NCBI GenBank assembly: GCA_049972525.1
Contig: JBMFKI010000018.1
Coordinates: forward strand, 1 to 24,997
Source: JAVZLQ01 sp049972525
GTDB lineage: Archaea; Thermoproteota; Bathyarchaeia; Bathyarchaeales; Bathycorpusculaceae
DNA: 24,997 nucleotides
Reading direction: 5' to 3'
The position numbers were made by a program, and so were the translations under genes. The first letter of the stretch is position 1; the number at the start of each line of letters is the position of its first letter. Below are positions 6,772 to 14,667 of this stretch, one piece after another. The notes below the pieces were generated by a model. It searched no databases. It was given only the letters and a program-made list of their open reading frames with translations, and was not told the DNA's origin.

Positions 6772-6927
6772 ATGAAATTAATTACAATATATTTGCCTGA
6801 GCCTTACATCAAAATGTTAGATCAGCTTGTGAATGAGAAGTATTACCCGAATAGAGCTGAAGCGATTCGCGTTGCTATACGCGACTTAATTAACGGTGAG
6901 ATTGAACGCAGAAAAAGAGTTGACTAA
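6772..6927 (+). CDS. CdrS-like ribbon-helix-helix transcription regulator
   Basis: A 51-residue protein that is essentially a bare ribbon-helix-helix DNA-binding domain. It has a short beta strand (MKLITIYLPEPY), helix 1 (IKMLDQLVNEKYY), the PNRAEAIRVAIRDLI turn and helix 2 typical of the fold, and a charged tail. It would bind DNA as a dimer. The ATG at 6772 is preceded by GGGGGAG; an upstream GTG at 6742 would place the SD inside the gene. The stop lies one base before the ftsZ ATG, so the two are translated together. Small RHH proteins next to ftsZ are known in archaea, and haloarchaeal CdrS controls division genes. Equivalent function here is inferred from fold and context. Confidence 0.85.
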   Translation: MKLITIYLPEPYIKMLDQLVNEKYYPNRAEAIRVAIRDLINGEIERRKRVD

Positions 6928-6928
6928 A

Positions 6929-8035
6929 ATGAAACCAATGGAACATGCATTTAAGTATACTTTGCAGGGTGCAAGCGCAGAAGGAGTTCCATTAGCAGAC
7001 ACTTGTCACATAGCGGTCATTGGTGTCGGTGGAGCTGGAAACAACACTTTGACGCGGCTTATGGAGATGGGCATAGCTGGTGCTGAGTGCATTGCAGTGA
7101 ACACTGATGCAATCCACTTGAGGGTTTCAAAGGCACATAAAAAGGTCTTAATAGGTGAAAAGCTTACTCGTGGACTTGGAGTTGGTGGAGACCCGAAGCT
7201 TGGAAAAGCCGCCATTGAGGAGTCGAGGAAGCAGATTGAAGAGTTGCTTTCTGGTGTTGACATAGTTTTTGTAACTGCTGGTTTGGGCGGGGGCACTGGA
7301 ACTGGAGCGGCGCCTGTTATCGCTGAGATCGCGAGGCGGAAGGGTGCGCTAACCGTTGGTGTTGTGACTACGCCGTTCAGAATTGAGAGGGGGCGAATTG
7401 AGTATGCAGCCTTAGCTTTGAATGAGATGCGTAGACACTGCGACACTGTTGTTGTTATAGATAACAATAAGTTGATGCAGCTTGTGCCGCAGCTGCCGAT
7501 AAATGAGGCTTTTAGGGTTGCAGACCAGGTTTTGGCGAACATGATTAAGGGAATCGTGGAAACAATTTCGGCGCCAAGTCTAATCAACCTAGACTTTGCA
7601 GATTTCAAAACAATTGTTAAGCGTGGAGGCGTAGCAGTCATCGGCGTCGGCGAGTCAGACGCTCCAAACAGGGCGGAAGAGGCTGTGCGAAACGCTTTAA
7701 GAAGCCCACTATTGGACGTTGACTATGCTGGCGCAACTGGAGCGTTGATCCACGTTACTGGAGATCCGCAGATGACGATTGAGGAGGCAAACCGTGTAGG
7801 CGAAATAGTAACGGAAATGATGGATCGCAATGCACTTGTAATTTGGGGTGCAAGGGTTAATCCAGAAGAGAACGGCAAGCTTAGGGTAACCCTAGTCATG
7901 ACTGGCGTAAACTCGCCGCACATCCTAAGTGGTTTTGGAACAATTGCACCACAGCTTTTCAATCTGGAGCCTTACGCAGAGCCGGAAAAACCGCTTAACA
8001 TTCAACTCGACCTTTACCAGATGGAAAACTTATAG
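6929..8035 (+). CDS. ftsZ: Cell division GTPase FtsZ
   Basis: A 368-residue tubulin-family GTPase that polymerises into the division ring. Visible elements are GVGGAGNN near residue 32 (nucleotide base), the tubulin signature GGGTGTG at 120-126, TTPFRIERGR, and the T7 loop NLDFADF, whose acidic residues complete the active site of the neighbouring subunit. About 25 residues precede the GTPase core. The C-terminal tail is short (EPEKPLNIQLDLYQMENL), with no long linker; its last residues may be a partner-binding peptide. The start is the ATG one base after the cdrS-like stop. A GTG at 6896 would extend it inside the regulator gene. Whether it belongs to the FtsZ1 or FtsZ2 clade cannot be decided by eye. 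Confidence 0.96.
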   Translation: MKPMEHAFKYTLQGASAEGVPLADTCHIAVIGVGGAGNNTLTRLMEMGIAGAECIAVNTDAIHLRVSKAHKKVLIGEKLTRGLGVGGDPKLGKAAIEESRKQIEELLSGVDIVFVTAGLGGGTGTGAAPVIAEIARRKGALTVGVVTTPFRIERGRIEYAALALNEMRRHCDTVVVIDNNKLMQLVPQLPINEAFRVADQVLANMIKGIVETISAPSLINLDFADFKTIVKRGGVAVIGVGESDAPNRAEEAVRNALRSPLLDVDYAGATGALIHVTGDPQMTIEEANRVGEIVTEMMDRNALVIWGARVNPEENGKLRVTLVMTGVNSPHILSGFGTIAPQLFNLEPYAEPEKPLNIQLDLYQMENL

Positions 8036-8042
8036 CCAACGC

Positions 8043-8048
8043 TTTTTT
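8043..8048 (+). terminator. T-run terminator after ftsZ
   Basis: TTTTTT follows the ftsZ stop by 7 nt, in the 19-nt gap before the convergent PHP gene. Archaeal transcription commonly ends at such T-runs. Confidence 0.4.
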
Positions 8049-8054
8049 CTAAAC

Positions 8055-8693
8055 TTAAATTTTCTTAAAACGCAGCAAAACTCTTTTTAATCTTAAACGC
8101 AAGGGAATTGCCGTCCCGAAAGGCTTGCAAAAGCCTCTGGTTAAAGCGTTAATTATACTTGGAATTTCTGGCTCAGCGTCAATAACCGTGTAGGCGTAGC
8201 CTATTTCGGGGGCATAATGAGCATCGCTTCCGGCAACCTGCGCAATTCTAAGGTTTGATGCAATTTCCATGCTGCGTTTTACAGCGTATCTAAATGGGAA
8301 AGCCGAAGAGTTTATCACTTCCACAGCATCAAATTTTGCGTTTACATGTCTTCCTAAACTGCCTTTGAATAATGCTATGGGATGGCAAGCCACTGCGACG
8401 CCTCCAGCCTCGTGGATTCTGTCGACTGTCTCTTCAACGCTTAAACCTCGTGGAATTTTATCGTTGACATTAAGTCCAACAACATGCCCATCCATGCTTG
8501 AAACTTCGATGCCTGGGATTATGAGAAAGCCTTCTTCCCCTATGATTTTTGTTGTACCTTCAGTCGTGTCGTGGTCTGTTATTGCAACGCCGCTCAATCC
8601 GCGTTTTTTTGCGTAACAGACAAGTTCTTCTGGCGTGATTAAAGCGTCATAGGAATATTGTGTGTGCACATGTAAGTCTATTTTTAGCTGCAA
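8055..8693 (-). CDS. PHP-domain metal-dependent phosphoesterase
   Basis: A 212-residue protein consisting of a PHP domain alone. All expected metal-binding motifs are visible: DLHVHTQYSYD near the N-terminus, AITDHDTTEG around residue 40, PGIEVSS near 60, ACHPIAL near 100 and AGSDAHYAPE near 160. Such enzymes hydrolyse phosphoester bonds, and known members include nucleases, nucleotide phosphatases and histidinol phosphatase. The length and lack of extra domains do not identify the substrate here. It is convergent with ftsZ and lies 14 nt downstream of metG on the same strand, so it may be read from the metG transcript. The basic C-terminal tail (RLRLKRVLLRFKK) could contact nucleic acid or membrane, which is speculative. 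Confidence 0.88.
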   Translation of the reverse strand: MQLKIDLHVHTQYSYDALITPEELVCYAKKRGLSGVAITDHDTTEGTTKIIGEEGFLIIPGIEVSSMDGHVVGLNVNDKIPRGLSVEETVDRIHEAGGVAVACHPIALFKGSLGRHVNAKFDAVEVINSSAFPFRYAVKRSMEIASNLRIAQVAGSDAHYAPEIGYAYTVIDAEPEIPSIINALTRGFCKPFGTAIPLRLRLKRVLLRFKKI

Positions 8694-8707
8694 GTTTAAG
8701 CCAGCTT

Positions 8708-10402
8708 TTAGGCGTTTTTAGCTTTTGTCCTGACGTTCTCCAGAAGCTCGTCCAACTGTTGTTCATCAGCCTCTATTTTCTTGAAAAGCGGCTTTGCACT
8801 GGTTATTTTGTGTTTTGCTGGTAGTGGCTTTAGGGCTTCTTCCCAAGCTTGCTTATGAACGCTTCCTGGCAAATTGAGTGTTTTCCATATTTCTTCTGCG
8901 GTGAATGGCATGAAGGGTGCGGAGATTATTGCTAAAGCCTTTACGATTTGCGCTGCAACGTAGAGGATGCTTGCGGCTTTAGCCTTATTCTTCTTTATTA
9001 GGTTCCATGGTTCTTTTTCGTTTAGGTATTGGTTTCCGATGCGACTTATATTTATCATGGTATTTGCTGCGGACTGAAGCTTGCACTCTTCAATTTCCTT
9101 AGCTACAGCCTCAACTTTTTCCTTTAAAGCTTCAAGAACGCGTTTATCATTTTCTTCCATGTTTTCTGGCTGCGGAACTTCACCGTTGAACTTCGTGCTT
9201 ATGAATGTCAGAGTTCTGTGGACGAAGTTTCCGAACGTGTCGTTTAAATCTGCGTTTATTTTTTCTTTGAAGAACTCCCATGAGAAGTTTGAATCTTTTG
9301 TTTCTGGTCTCGTCGCCATTAAGAAGTAGCGCCAATAGTCAGCTGGGAAGAGCTCTAATGCTTCGTCTATCCATATTCCCTTCCTGAGGCTTTTGGAGGC
9401 TCTTTCGCCCTTGAATTGGAGAAACTCTGTTGTTGAAACGTTCCATGGAAGAATGTATCCTTCATGTGCACCCAAAAGTAGTGCTGGAAAGATTATTGTG
9501 TGGAACGGTATGTTGTCCTTGCCTATGAAGAACATCGTTTTCGCATTTTTGTTCAGCCAGAACTCCCTCCACTTTTCTGGTTCACCGAGGTTTTTGAAAT
9601 GCTCAATTGTTGCCGAGACATAGCCTAAAACAGCTTCAACCCAAACGTAAATCGTTTTTTCCTCTGCACCGGGAAAAGGTGCGGGTATTCCCCATTTGTT
9701 GTCTCTTGTAACTGCTCTTGGCTTTAAGCCTTCCTTTATTAGGTTTAAACTGAAGTTTCTGGCATTCGTTGGTAACTGCTTATTACTTTTTATGTAATTT
9801 TCAAGCTCTTCTGCGAATTTTGATAGATCAAAGTACCAATGTTTAGTTTTCTTTAGCACTGGAGTTGCCCTGCATATGGCACAGTAGGGTTCCACGAGTA
9901 GGGTTGTTTCCAGTAGCCTTCCGCACTCGGGACATTGATCTCCTCTTGCTGGAGTGTATCCGCAGTAGGGGCATTTTCCCTCAACGAACCTGTCTGGAAG
10001 GAAGCGCTTACAGTTTTCGCAGTAAAGCATCTCTGTCTCTTTTTCGAAGATGTATCCATTGTTGTAGAGTTTCATAACATGTCTTTGGACAAAATCTTTA
10101 TGCGTTGGATTTTCAGTTCTCGTGTAGTTATCGAAGGATATTCCCCACTTCTTGAAGAGCTCGATAATCTTCCCGTGAACTCTATCAGTTAACTCTTTAG
10201 GCTGCACACCTAACCTTATAGCTTCAACTTCTATTGGCGTTCCATGCTCATCAGAACCGCTGACCATCACGATGTCTTCGCCTTTTAGGCGGTAATACCT
10301 AGCCACAACATCTGTTGATAAAATCTGCAACATGGTGCCCAAGTGCGGTGTGTAGTTTACATATGGCCAAGCAGATGCGACTAGAACTTTCCCGAGTTTC
10401 AC
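8708..10402 (-). CDS. metG: Methionyl-tRNA synthetase
   Basis: A 564-residue class I synthetase charging tRNA-Met. The N-terminal signature reads ASAWPYVNYTPHLGTM, with the HIGH-type motif as HLGT at 20-23. Two zinc knuckles follow (CENC/CPYC and CPECG/CAIC), as in the archaeal and eukaryotic form. The KMSKS-type loop reads ERASKSL, keeping the SKS part but losing the first Lys-Met. The anticodon-binding helical domain includes NQYLNEKEPWNLIKK. The C-terminal tRNA-binding (EMAP-like) domain is absent, as is usual when it is encoded separately. The start is a GTG directly behind GGAGGTG. The PHP gene follows 14 nt downstream. Confidence 0.96.
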   Translation of the reverse strand: MKLGKVLVASAWPYVNYTPHLGTMLQILSTDVVARYYRLKGEDIVMVSGSDEHGTPIEVEAIRLGVQPKELTDRVHGKIIELFKKWGISFDNYTRTENPTHKDFVQRHVMKLYNNGYIFEKETEMLYCENCKRFLPDRFVEGKCPYCGYTPARGDQCPECGRLLETTLLVEPYCAICRATPVLKKTKHWYFDLSKFAEELENYIKSNKQLPTNARNFSLNLIKEGLKPRAVTRDNKWGIPAPFPGAEEKTIYVWVEAVLGYVSATIEHFKNLGEPEKWREFWLNKNAKTMFFIGKDNIPFHTIIFPALLLGAHEGYILPWNVSTTEFLQFKGERASKSLRKGIWIDEALELFPADYWRYFLMATRPETKDSNFSWEFFKEKINADLNDTFGNFVHRTLTFISTKFNGEVPQPENMEENDKRVLEALKEKVEAVAKEIEECKLQSAANTMINISRIGNQYLNEKEPWNLIKKNKAKAASILYVAAQIVKALAIISAPFMPFTAEEIWKTLNLPGSVHKQAWEEALKPLPAKHKITSAKPLFKKIEADEQQLDELLENVRTKAKNA

Positions 10403-10424
10403 GGCACCTCCAACGTGATTGACA

Positions 10425-10440
10425 GTATATTTTATTTGCG
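10425..10440 (-). promoter_or_regulatory. BRE/TATA-like promoter of metG
   Basis: The minus strand reads CGCAAAT followed by AAAATATAC, ending about 23 nt before the GTG start. The predicted transcript start falls very close to the coding start and the overlapping GGAGGTG site. Confidence 0.45.
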
Positions 10441-10476
10441 GGTTCTATTACTTAAATAAAGTGGAAAATTAGGTGT

Positions 10477-11046
10477 TTAGCTGCCTTCCTTTTCTTCTAT
10501 TTTTAATGTTTGCGGTTTATGTGTGGAAAGGAATATTGTTGCTGAGAGTATTATTGTGCAAACTATGAGGAGGACTGCTTGTATCGTGAAAAGCGTAACT
10601 ACTTGCTCCATGTATGGTGGAGTTTCTGAAACCTTTATGGAGGTAGCATCGCTTTTAGTTTCATATCCAAGGTTTATTCCAATTTTTATGTCGACTTTTG
10701 TTGTTTGTGCTCGTCCATCACTTGGAACTGTGAATTGTATGGCTAATGTGGTTACGTTGTTACTTGTAACGTTAACGCCAACATTGAAAGTTTCGTTGCC
10801 AACCCATTTGTTGTCAATGTATGCTTGCCAAGACTTGTAAGTGACTGTCATGTTATCCACGTAAACTGTTGTGCTTCTAGTGTTGAGGAAATTCACGTAT
10901 AGGGTGCCTTTCTCGCCGGGGACATAAACTTGCTTGTCCGTCCATGCTGTTATTGGTTCTATGTCAGCGTTTGCAGCCCGAATTAAAAGCAACATGGATG
11001 CAATAAGCACCATTAAGGCTAGCGTTCTCTTACTCAATACGTTCAC
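10477..11046 (-). CDS. Secreted, membrane-anchored beta-domain protein of unknown function
   Basis: I do not recognise a named family. The 189-residue protein has a clear N-terminal signal peptide (basic start, then LALMVLIASMLLLI, ending near AANA). A beta-rich outer domain spans about residues 28-145; its opening YVPGEKGTLYVNFLNT and final VDIKIGINLGYET resemble CARDB/NEW3-type immunoglobulin-like modules. A C-terminal membrane helix (VVTLFTIQAVLLIVCTIIL, extending to about residue 172) precedes a short charged cytoplasmic tail. Several N-x-S/T sequons (NMT, NET, NVT) suggest N-glycosylation outside the cell. The start is a GTG. It lies 30 nt downstream of trm1 and could share its transcript, but nothing links the functions. 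Confidence 0.75.
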   Translation of the reverse strand: MNVLSKRTLALMVLIASMLLLIRAANADIEPITAWTDKQVYVPGEKGTLYVNFLNTRSTTVYVDNMTVTYKSWQAYIDNKWVGNETFNVGVNVTSNNVTTLAIQFTVPSDGRAQTTKVDIKIGINLGYETKSDATSIKVSETPPYMEQVVTLFTIQAVLLIVCTIILSATIFLSTHKPQTLKIEEKEGS

Positions 11047-11076
11047 CTAGCTCTTTCATGTAAAACCCAACATTAT

Positions 11077-12306
11077 TTAAAACTTGCCAGACAAGCGCAA
11101 CGCTTCACAAAGAACTTCTTTCAACTTCGCCGCTGGTGCATTCGACTTCACCCCTTTAGAGTTAAAATGAGTTAAAAATGCTTGAAAATTCTCTTCACGC
11201 AGACCCTCAAGAACAGCTTTCAGAGGTGGAACAGGCAAGTTTAAAGCATCGCAAAACTTGTCAATAACGTAATATGTTGGTGGAGCGTCAGCCTCGCCTT
11301 TCACAAGCGTAAGGATTTTCTCAATTTTTTCTCTTTGTCCAAGTCTTTTTTTATGAAGCTCATTCTCCATCAACTCACAGAATTTTTTGTCAACTAGCTT
11401 TCCAAGCCATAAGGGACCACTGATGCTGAGTTTTGCATCGCACTCACTGCATTTTGATGGTAAGATGCTTGGAAATAACCCCTTCATAGTTTCTCTATGA
11501 AAGCATGAGAAACAGTGGGCAATATATCCCATTTTTTTGAGGCTTTCATCAGCCTTTTTTGCACCGTACGCTATTTTTGCGTAAACTCTAATGTAGTGAT
11601 CTGTGCTGTGACTGAACAAAAGTTCAACTCCAATGTTGTATTTGGCTGCTGTAAGGGCTAAAAATCCAGCCAAAAGCCTAACAGCCAGTTCGTGGCAGTA
11701 CTCTGTTCTAAGGGGTTTCCCATAGTATCTTCTAACGCAAGCTTTGGGGTATACCCCACACAATGGCGCCATATCGGTTGCTGTTAAAGCCAAGAAACCG
11801 TCGTCACGCAGGGCTCTTAAAGCCGAATCCGCGTAAGGTGCTGGAGATCCGAAGGGATCTATGTCTATGGCATCAAATCTTTTGTGGGGCGCTCCATATG
11901 TGGCTAAAAGAAAATTTGCATCTTCATTCTTTACGATGACACGTTTATTCAGCCTATTAGTCTTTACGTTTAGCATTGCGAGTTGGGATGCTTTCTCGTT
12001 AATGTCGTTAACTAAAACTTCTTTTACACCTTCAACCTCAACTGCAAAACGTATTCCCCTAACACCACAGCCAGCCAATGGTTCACAAATGAAAATTTCA
12101 CGGTTAACCATTTTTTGGTAAGCTTGGAGAGCCAAAACTGCAAAGTCGCGGTTCAACTCCATGCACGGGTTGTAAAAAACTGGAGCTTTAGATGGGGCAT
12201 ATTCTGAAGGAGACCTAATGAACGCTTTTAACTTTGGGACAAGTATCTTAACTTTGCCTTCTGTAACAGTTTCTGTTGGAAAATCAATTTTCACCTTGCT
12301 TTTCAT
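11077..12306 (-). CDS. trm1: tRNA (guanine26-N2)-dimethyltransferase Trm1
   Basis: A 409-residue SAM-dependent enzyme that methylates N2 of G26 in tRNA. Family markers are KAPVFYNPCMELNRDFAVL near the N-terminus, the SAM-binding region (EPLAGCGVRGIRFA), DIDPFGSPAPYADSAL (the catalytic D-P-F-G motif), and ALTATDMAPLCGVYPKAC followed by RRYYGKPLRTEYCHE. A zinc site formed by CFSCFHRE and CSECD precedes the C-terminal RNA-binding part. The length is normal for archaeal Trm1. Its ATG overlaps the stop of the MarC-family gene by four bases (ATGA). The tRNA-Ala in this window has G at position 26, a possible substrate. Confidence 0.96.
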   Translation of the reverse strand: MKSKVKIDFPTETVTEGKVKILVPKLKAFIRSPSEYAPSKAPVFYNPCMELNRDFAVLALQAYQKMVNREIFICEPLAGCGVRGIRFAVEVEGVKEVLVNDINEKASQLAMLNVKTNRLNKRVIVKNEDANFLLATYGAPHKRFDAIDIDPFGSPAPYADSALRALRDDGFLALTATDMAPLCGVYPKACVRRYYGKPLRTEYCHELAVRLLAGFLALTAAKYNIGVELLFSHSTDHYIRVYAKIAYGAKKADESLKKMGYIAHCFSCFHRETMKGLFPSILPSKCSECDAKLSISGPLWLGKLVDKKFCELMENELHKKRLGQREKIEKILTLVKGEADAPPTYYVIDKFCDALNLPVPPLKAVLEGLREENFQAFLTHFNSKGVKSNAPAAKLKEVLCEALRLSGKF

Positions 12307-13070
12307 GCTTTCGCAATACCCCAGTCCAACAGGGCTGAATGTATCATTTGCGAGGCTATTGCGGCTAGTATTACAGCCATTATTCGACTTGCTGCTTGAA
12401 CACCGTTGTTGCCAATAGCTGAAACGAGAAATGGAGCGAAACGAAGCGTGAGATATACGCCTATAGTGGCTATTAAACCGCCTATTAGAACGTTCATTAT
12501 AGCATAGGTGTTTGATAAAACAATCAGCGTCGTCATGGTTCCAGGTCCGACCAAAAGCGGAGTTGCTAAGGGCACGACAGCGACTTGTTTTAGGTCTATT
12601 GATTTTGATCTTGACATCCCACCAAGCATGTCTATGGCCAGTATCAGGAGTAGAATGCCTCCGCCAAGCCTAAAGTTGGTAACGGAAACATCTAGGGCGT
12701 TTAATATTAGCGGCCCGAAGAGGGTGAAGGTTAACAGAAGAACTACAACTATCATTGTGGTTGTGCTTGTTATCCTTTGTCTTTCATCATCTTTAAGTTT
12801 TCCAGTGTATATGAGGAACGTCGGGATTGTGCTAATGGGGTTCATTATCGTGAAAAGTTGAATTGCTATATTGAGAATGGCTGCTGGTTCAATTTGAACC
12901 CACTCTTTCAAGCCGCCTATCGTAAATCTAAAAGATGCCAAGAAAACCAGCAGAATTATTGCTATAAGCAAAGCTAGCCTAAAGACTTTACTATGCCTAT
13001 GAATTACCCACTCACTGAACTGTTTTTCAAAGGAGAATACTTTGCTTTCCCGCCCTTTCTCGCTGCTCAT
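12303..13070 (-). CDS. MarC-family (UPF0056) integral membrane protein
   Basis: A 255-residue membrane protein. The MarC core of six helices covers about residues 60-250 and includes the family motifs FTIMNPISTIPTFLIYT, GGGILLLILAIDMLGG and PLATPLLVGPGTMTTLIVLS. The 60-residue N-terminal part contains one additional hydrophobic helix (FRLALLIAIILLVFLASFRF), longer than the usual ~200-residue family member. MarC proteins look like small-molecule transporters but have no proven substrate; the old link to multiple antibiotic resistance was not upheld. The start is an ATG preceded by AAGGT. The gene overlaps trm1 by four bases, so the pair is translationally coupled for no obvious functional reason. 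Confidence 0.88.
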   Translation of the reverse strand: MSSEKGRESKVFSFEKQFSEWVIHRHSKVFRLALLIAIILLVFLASFRFTIGGLKEWVQIEPAAILNIAIQLFTIMNPISTIPTFLIYTGKLKDDERQRITSTTTMIVVVLLLTFTLFGPLILNALDVSVTNFRLGGGILLLILAIDMLGGMSRSKSIDLKQVAVVPLATPLLVGPGTMTTLIVLSNTYAIMNVLIGGLIATIGVYLTLRFAPFLVSAIGNNGVQAASRIMAVILAAIASQMIHSALLDWGIAKA

Positions 13071-13202
13071 GCGCGACCTTCATTCCGCGATGACAGTTTG
13101 ATTTAGCATAGAAAATTAGCTTAATATTAGACTTCTGGTTACGTCTTTCTGAATAGAAATGCTTTAATTCCCTTCGAGATGATTTTTAGCCAAGTGAGTT
13201 TG

Positions 13203-14051
13203 ATGAAAGCGTTCGTTTCTGTTGATTTGGAAGGTATGCCCTACATAGTTATCCCAGCCCACTTGAACCTAAAGGGTTCACTCTACGATGAGGCAAGGAA
13301 AATCGCCACAAAAGTTACAATGATTGTAGCAGACGAGCTGCATAAAAATGGATTCAACGAGATCGTTATCGCCGACAGTCACGGACCAATGGTGAACCTT
13401 CTGGTGGAAGACTTACCAGAGTACGTGGAAATTGTTAGGGGTTATCCTAGACCATTAAGCATGATTTCTGGAATTGACGGTTGCGATGCAGCAGTATTTC
13501 TTGGTTATCATGCAAAATTTGGAACAGGAAAATCCACGTTTGACCACACCTTCAGTGGAGGAAGCATTAGAAAGATAGAAGTTAACGGAGTTGAAGCCAG
13601 CGAATTCCTTTTAAACGCTTATGCTGCAGGCGAATTCCAAGTTCCAGTAATACTTGTTGCTGGAGACGCCCAACTGCTAGAAGACATCAAAAAATATGCG
13701 CCTTGGATTGAAACCGTAGAATTGAAGCGTTCTCTAAGCAGAGTTTCAGCTAAAAGCCCGAGCATGGTGAAAATCGAAAGGGAACTAAGAGAAAGCATAA
13801 AAAGAACATCCTTAGATTTTAAGCCTCACACAGCCTCTAACCTTTTAGTTGCCAAACAACCAGTTAACATGCGAGTAACATTTCTCGCAACCCACTTTGC
13901 AGACGTCGCGGAACTACTTCCTTCCGTGAAGAGAATAAATGGGCTATGCGTAGAATACTCTGCCAAAAGCATGATTGAAGCATACAAGACATTTGAACTA
14001 TTAGCCATAGCCGCAAGCGGCATGTCCACGATGCTTACAAATCTTTCATAA
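13203..14051 (+). CDS. M55-family zinc aminopeptidase (DppA-like)
   Basis: A 282-residue protein of the M55 D-aminopeptidase family. With the ATG at 13203, residues fall almost exactly where Bacillus DppA has them: Asp8 and Glu10 in VSVDLEGM, His60 in ADSHGPMV, His103 in GYHA, and the catalytic-type His115 in STFDHTFSG. A glutamate at 131 or 134 (GVEASEF) would complete the two-zinc site. The enzyme probably releases N-terminal amino acids, possibly D-forms, from short peptides; the substrate in archaea is unknown. A GTGAG SD lies just before the chosen ATG, while the frame from 13179 has none. It begins a plus-strand cluster with a THEP1-like NTPase and RNase HII. Confidence 0.9.
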   Translation: MKAFVSVDLEGMPYIVIPAHLNLKGSLYDEARKIATKVTMIVADELHKNGFNEIVIADSHGPMVNLLVEDLPEYVEIVRGYPRPLSMISGIDGCDAAVFLGYHAKFGTGKSTFDHTFSGGSIRKIEVNGVEASEFLLNAYAAGEFQVPVILVAGDAQLLEDIKKYAPWIETVELKRSLSRVSAKSPSMVKIERELRESIKRTSLDFKPHTASNLLVAKQPVNMRVTFLATHFADVAELLPSVKRINGLCVEYSAKSMIEAYKTFELLAIAASGMSTMLTNLS

Positions 14052-14075
14052 CAGTTTAACTTGTGGAGCCTAAAA

Positions 14076-14621
14076 ATGGAAAAGCGCATCTTCCTTTTGA
14101 CAGGCGCTCCAGGAGTTGGGAAAACAACTGTTCTTTTGAAGATCGTAGAAATTTTGAAGAGTAAGGGCTACAGCGTCGGCGGGATGGTTAGTCGCGAAGT
14201 TCGCTCATGTGGGACACGCATTGGCTTTGAAGTTTTAGATTTATTCAGCTTAAGGCGTGGATGGCTTGCCCATGTAAACCAGAAGTTTGGTCCGAAAGTT
14301 GGCAAGTACCGTGTCAACGTGGAAGACTTAAACAACGTTGGTGTAAATGCGATAGCAAATGCTGTTAGAGACGCAGATGTGATAGTTATAGACGAGATTG
14401 GTCCTATGGAGCTTTTCTCTGAAAAATTTAAGCAGGTTGTAAGGGTGGCTGTTAACAGTGAGAAACCACTTGTAAGCATTGTCCATTGGAAGGCAAGAGA
14501 TAAGCTCATAGACGAGGTTAAGGCTAGAGAGGACGCTGAAATCTACAATGTAAATTTAGGAAATAAGGATGAGTTAAACGCGTTTATTGCCGAAAAGATT
14601 GCTGGGCTGCTTAAGAAATGA
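14076..14621 (+). CDS. THEP1-type nucleoside-triphosphatase
   Basis: A 181-residue P-loop enzyme of the THEP1/NTPase family, which hydrolyses NTPs slowly to NDP and phosphate. The Walker A motif is GAPGVGKTT at about residues 10-18 and the Walker B region VIVIDEIGPMELFS near 105-118. GGMVSREVRSCGTRIGFEV and a THEP1-like VSIVHW segment (here HW where others have a basic loop) support the family. Its cellular role is unresolved; it has been discussed as a nucleotide kinase relative. The ATG at 14076 has GGAG 8 nt upstream. It starts 24 nt after the aminopeptidase gene, so co-transcription is likely. Confidence 0.9.
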   Translation: MEKRIFLLTGAPGVGKTTVLLKIVEILKSKGYSVGGMVSREVRSCGTRIGFEVLDLFSLRRGWLAHVNQKFGPKVGKYRVNVEDLNNVGVNAIANAVRDADVIVIDEIGPMELFSEKFKQVVRVAVNSEKPLVSIVHWKARDKLIDEVKAREDAEIYNVNLGNKDELNAFIAEKIAGLLKK

Positions 14622-14667
14622 TAAAGTTATTAGCCTTAACTTAGAATACATTCGAAAGGCGATTTTA

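Noticed and set aside
7006..7641. Long open frame antisense to ftsZ (211 codons)
   Set aside because: It lies wholly inside ftsZ on the opposite strand, has no recognisable family and is rich in Ser/Pro/Thr, as expected of a codon-bias shadow.
13071..13202. C/D-box-like ATGACA...CTGA in the marC-dppA gap
   Set aside because: The C box does not match RTGATGA and no internal C'/D' pair is present; it is more simply a divergent promoter region.
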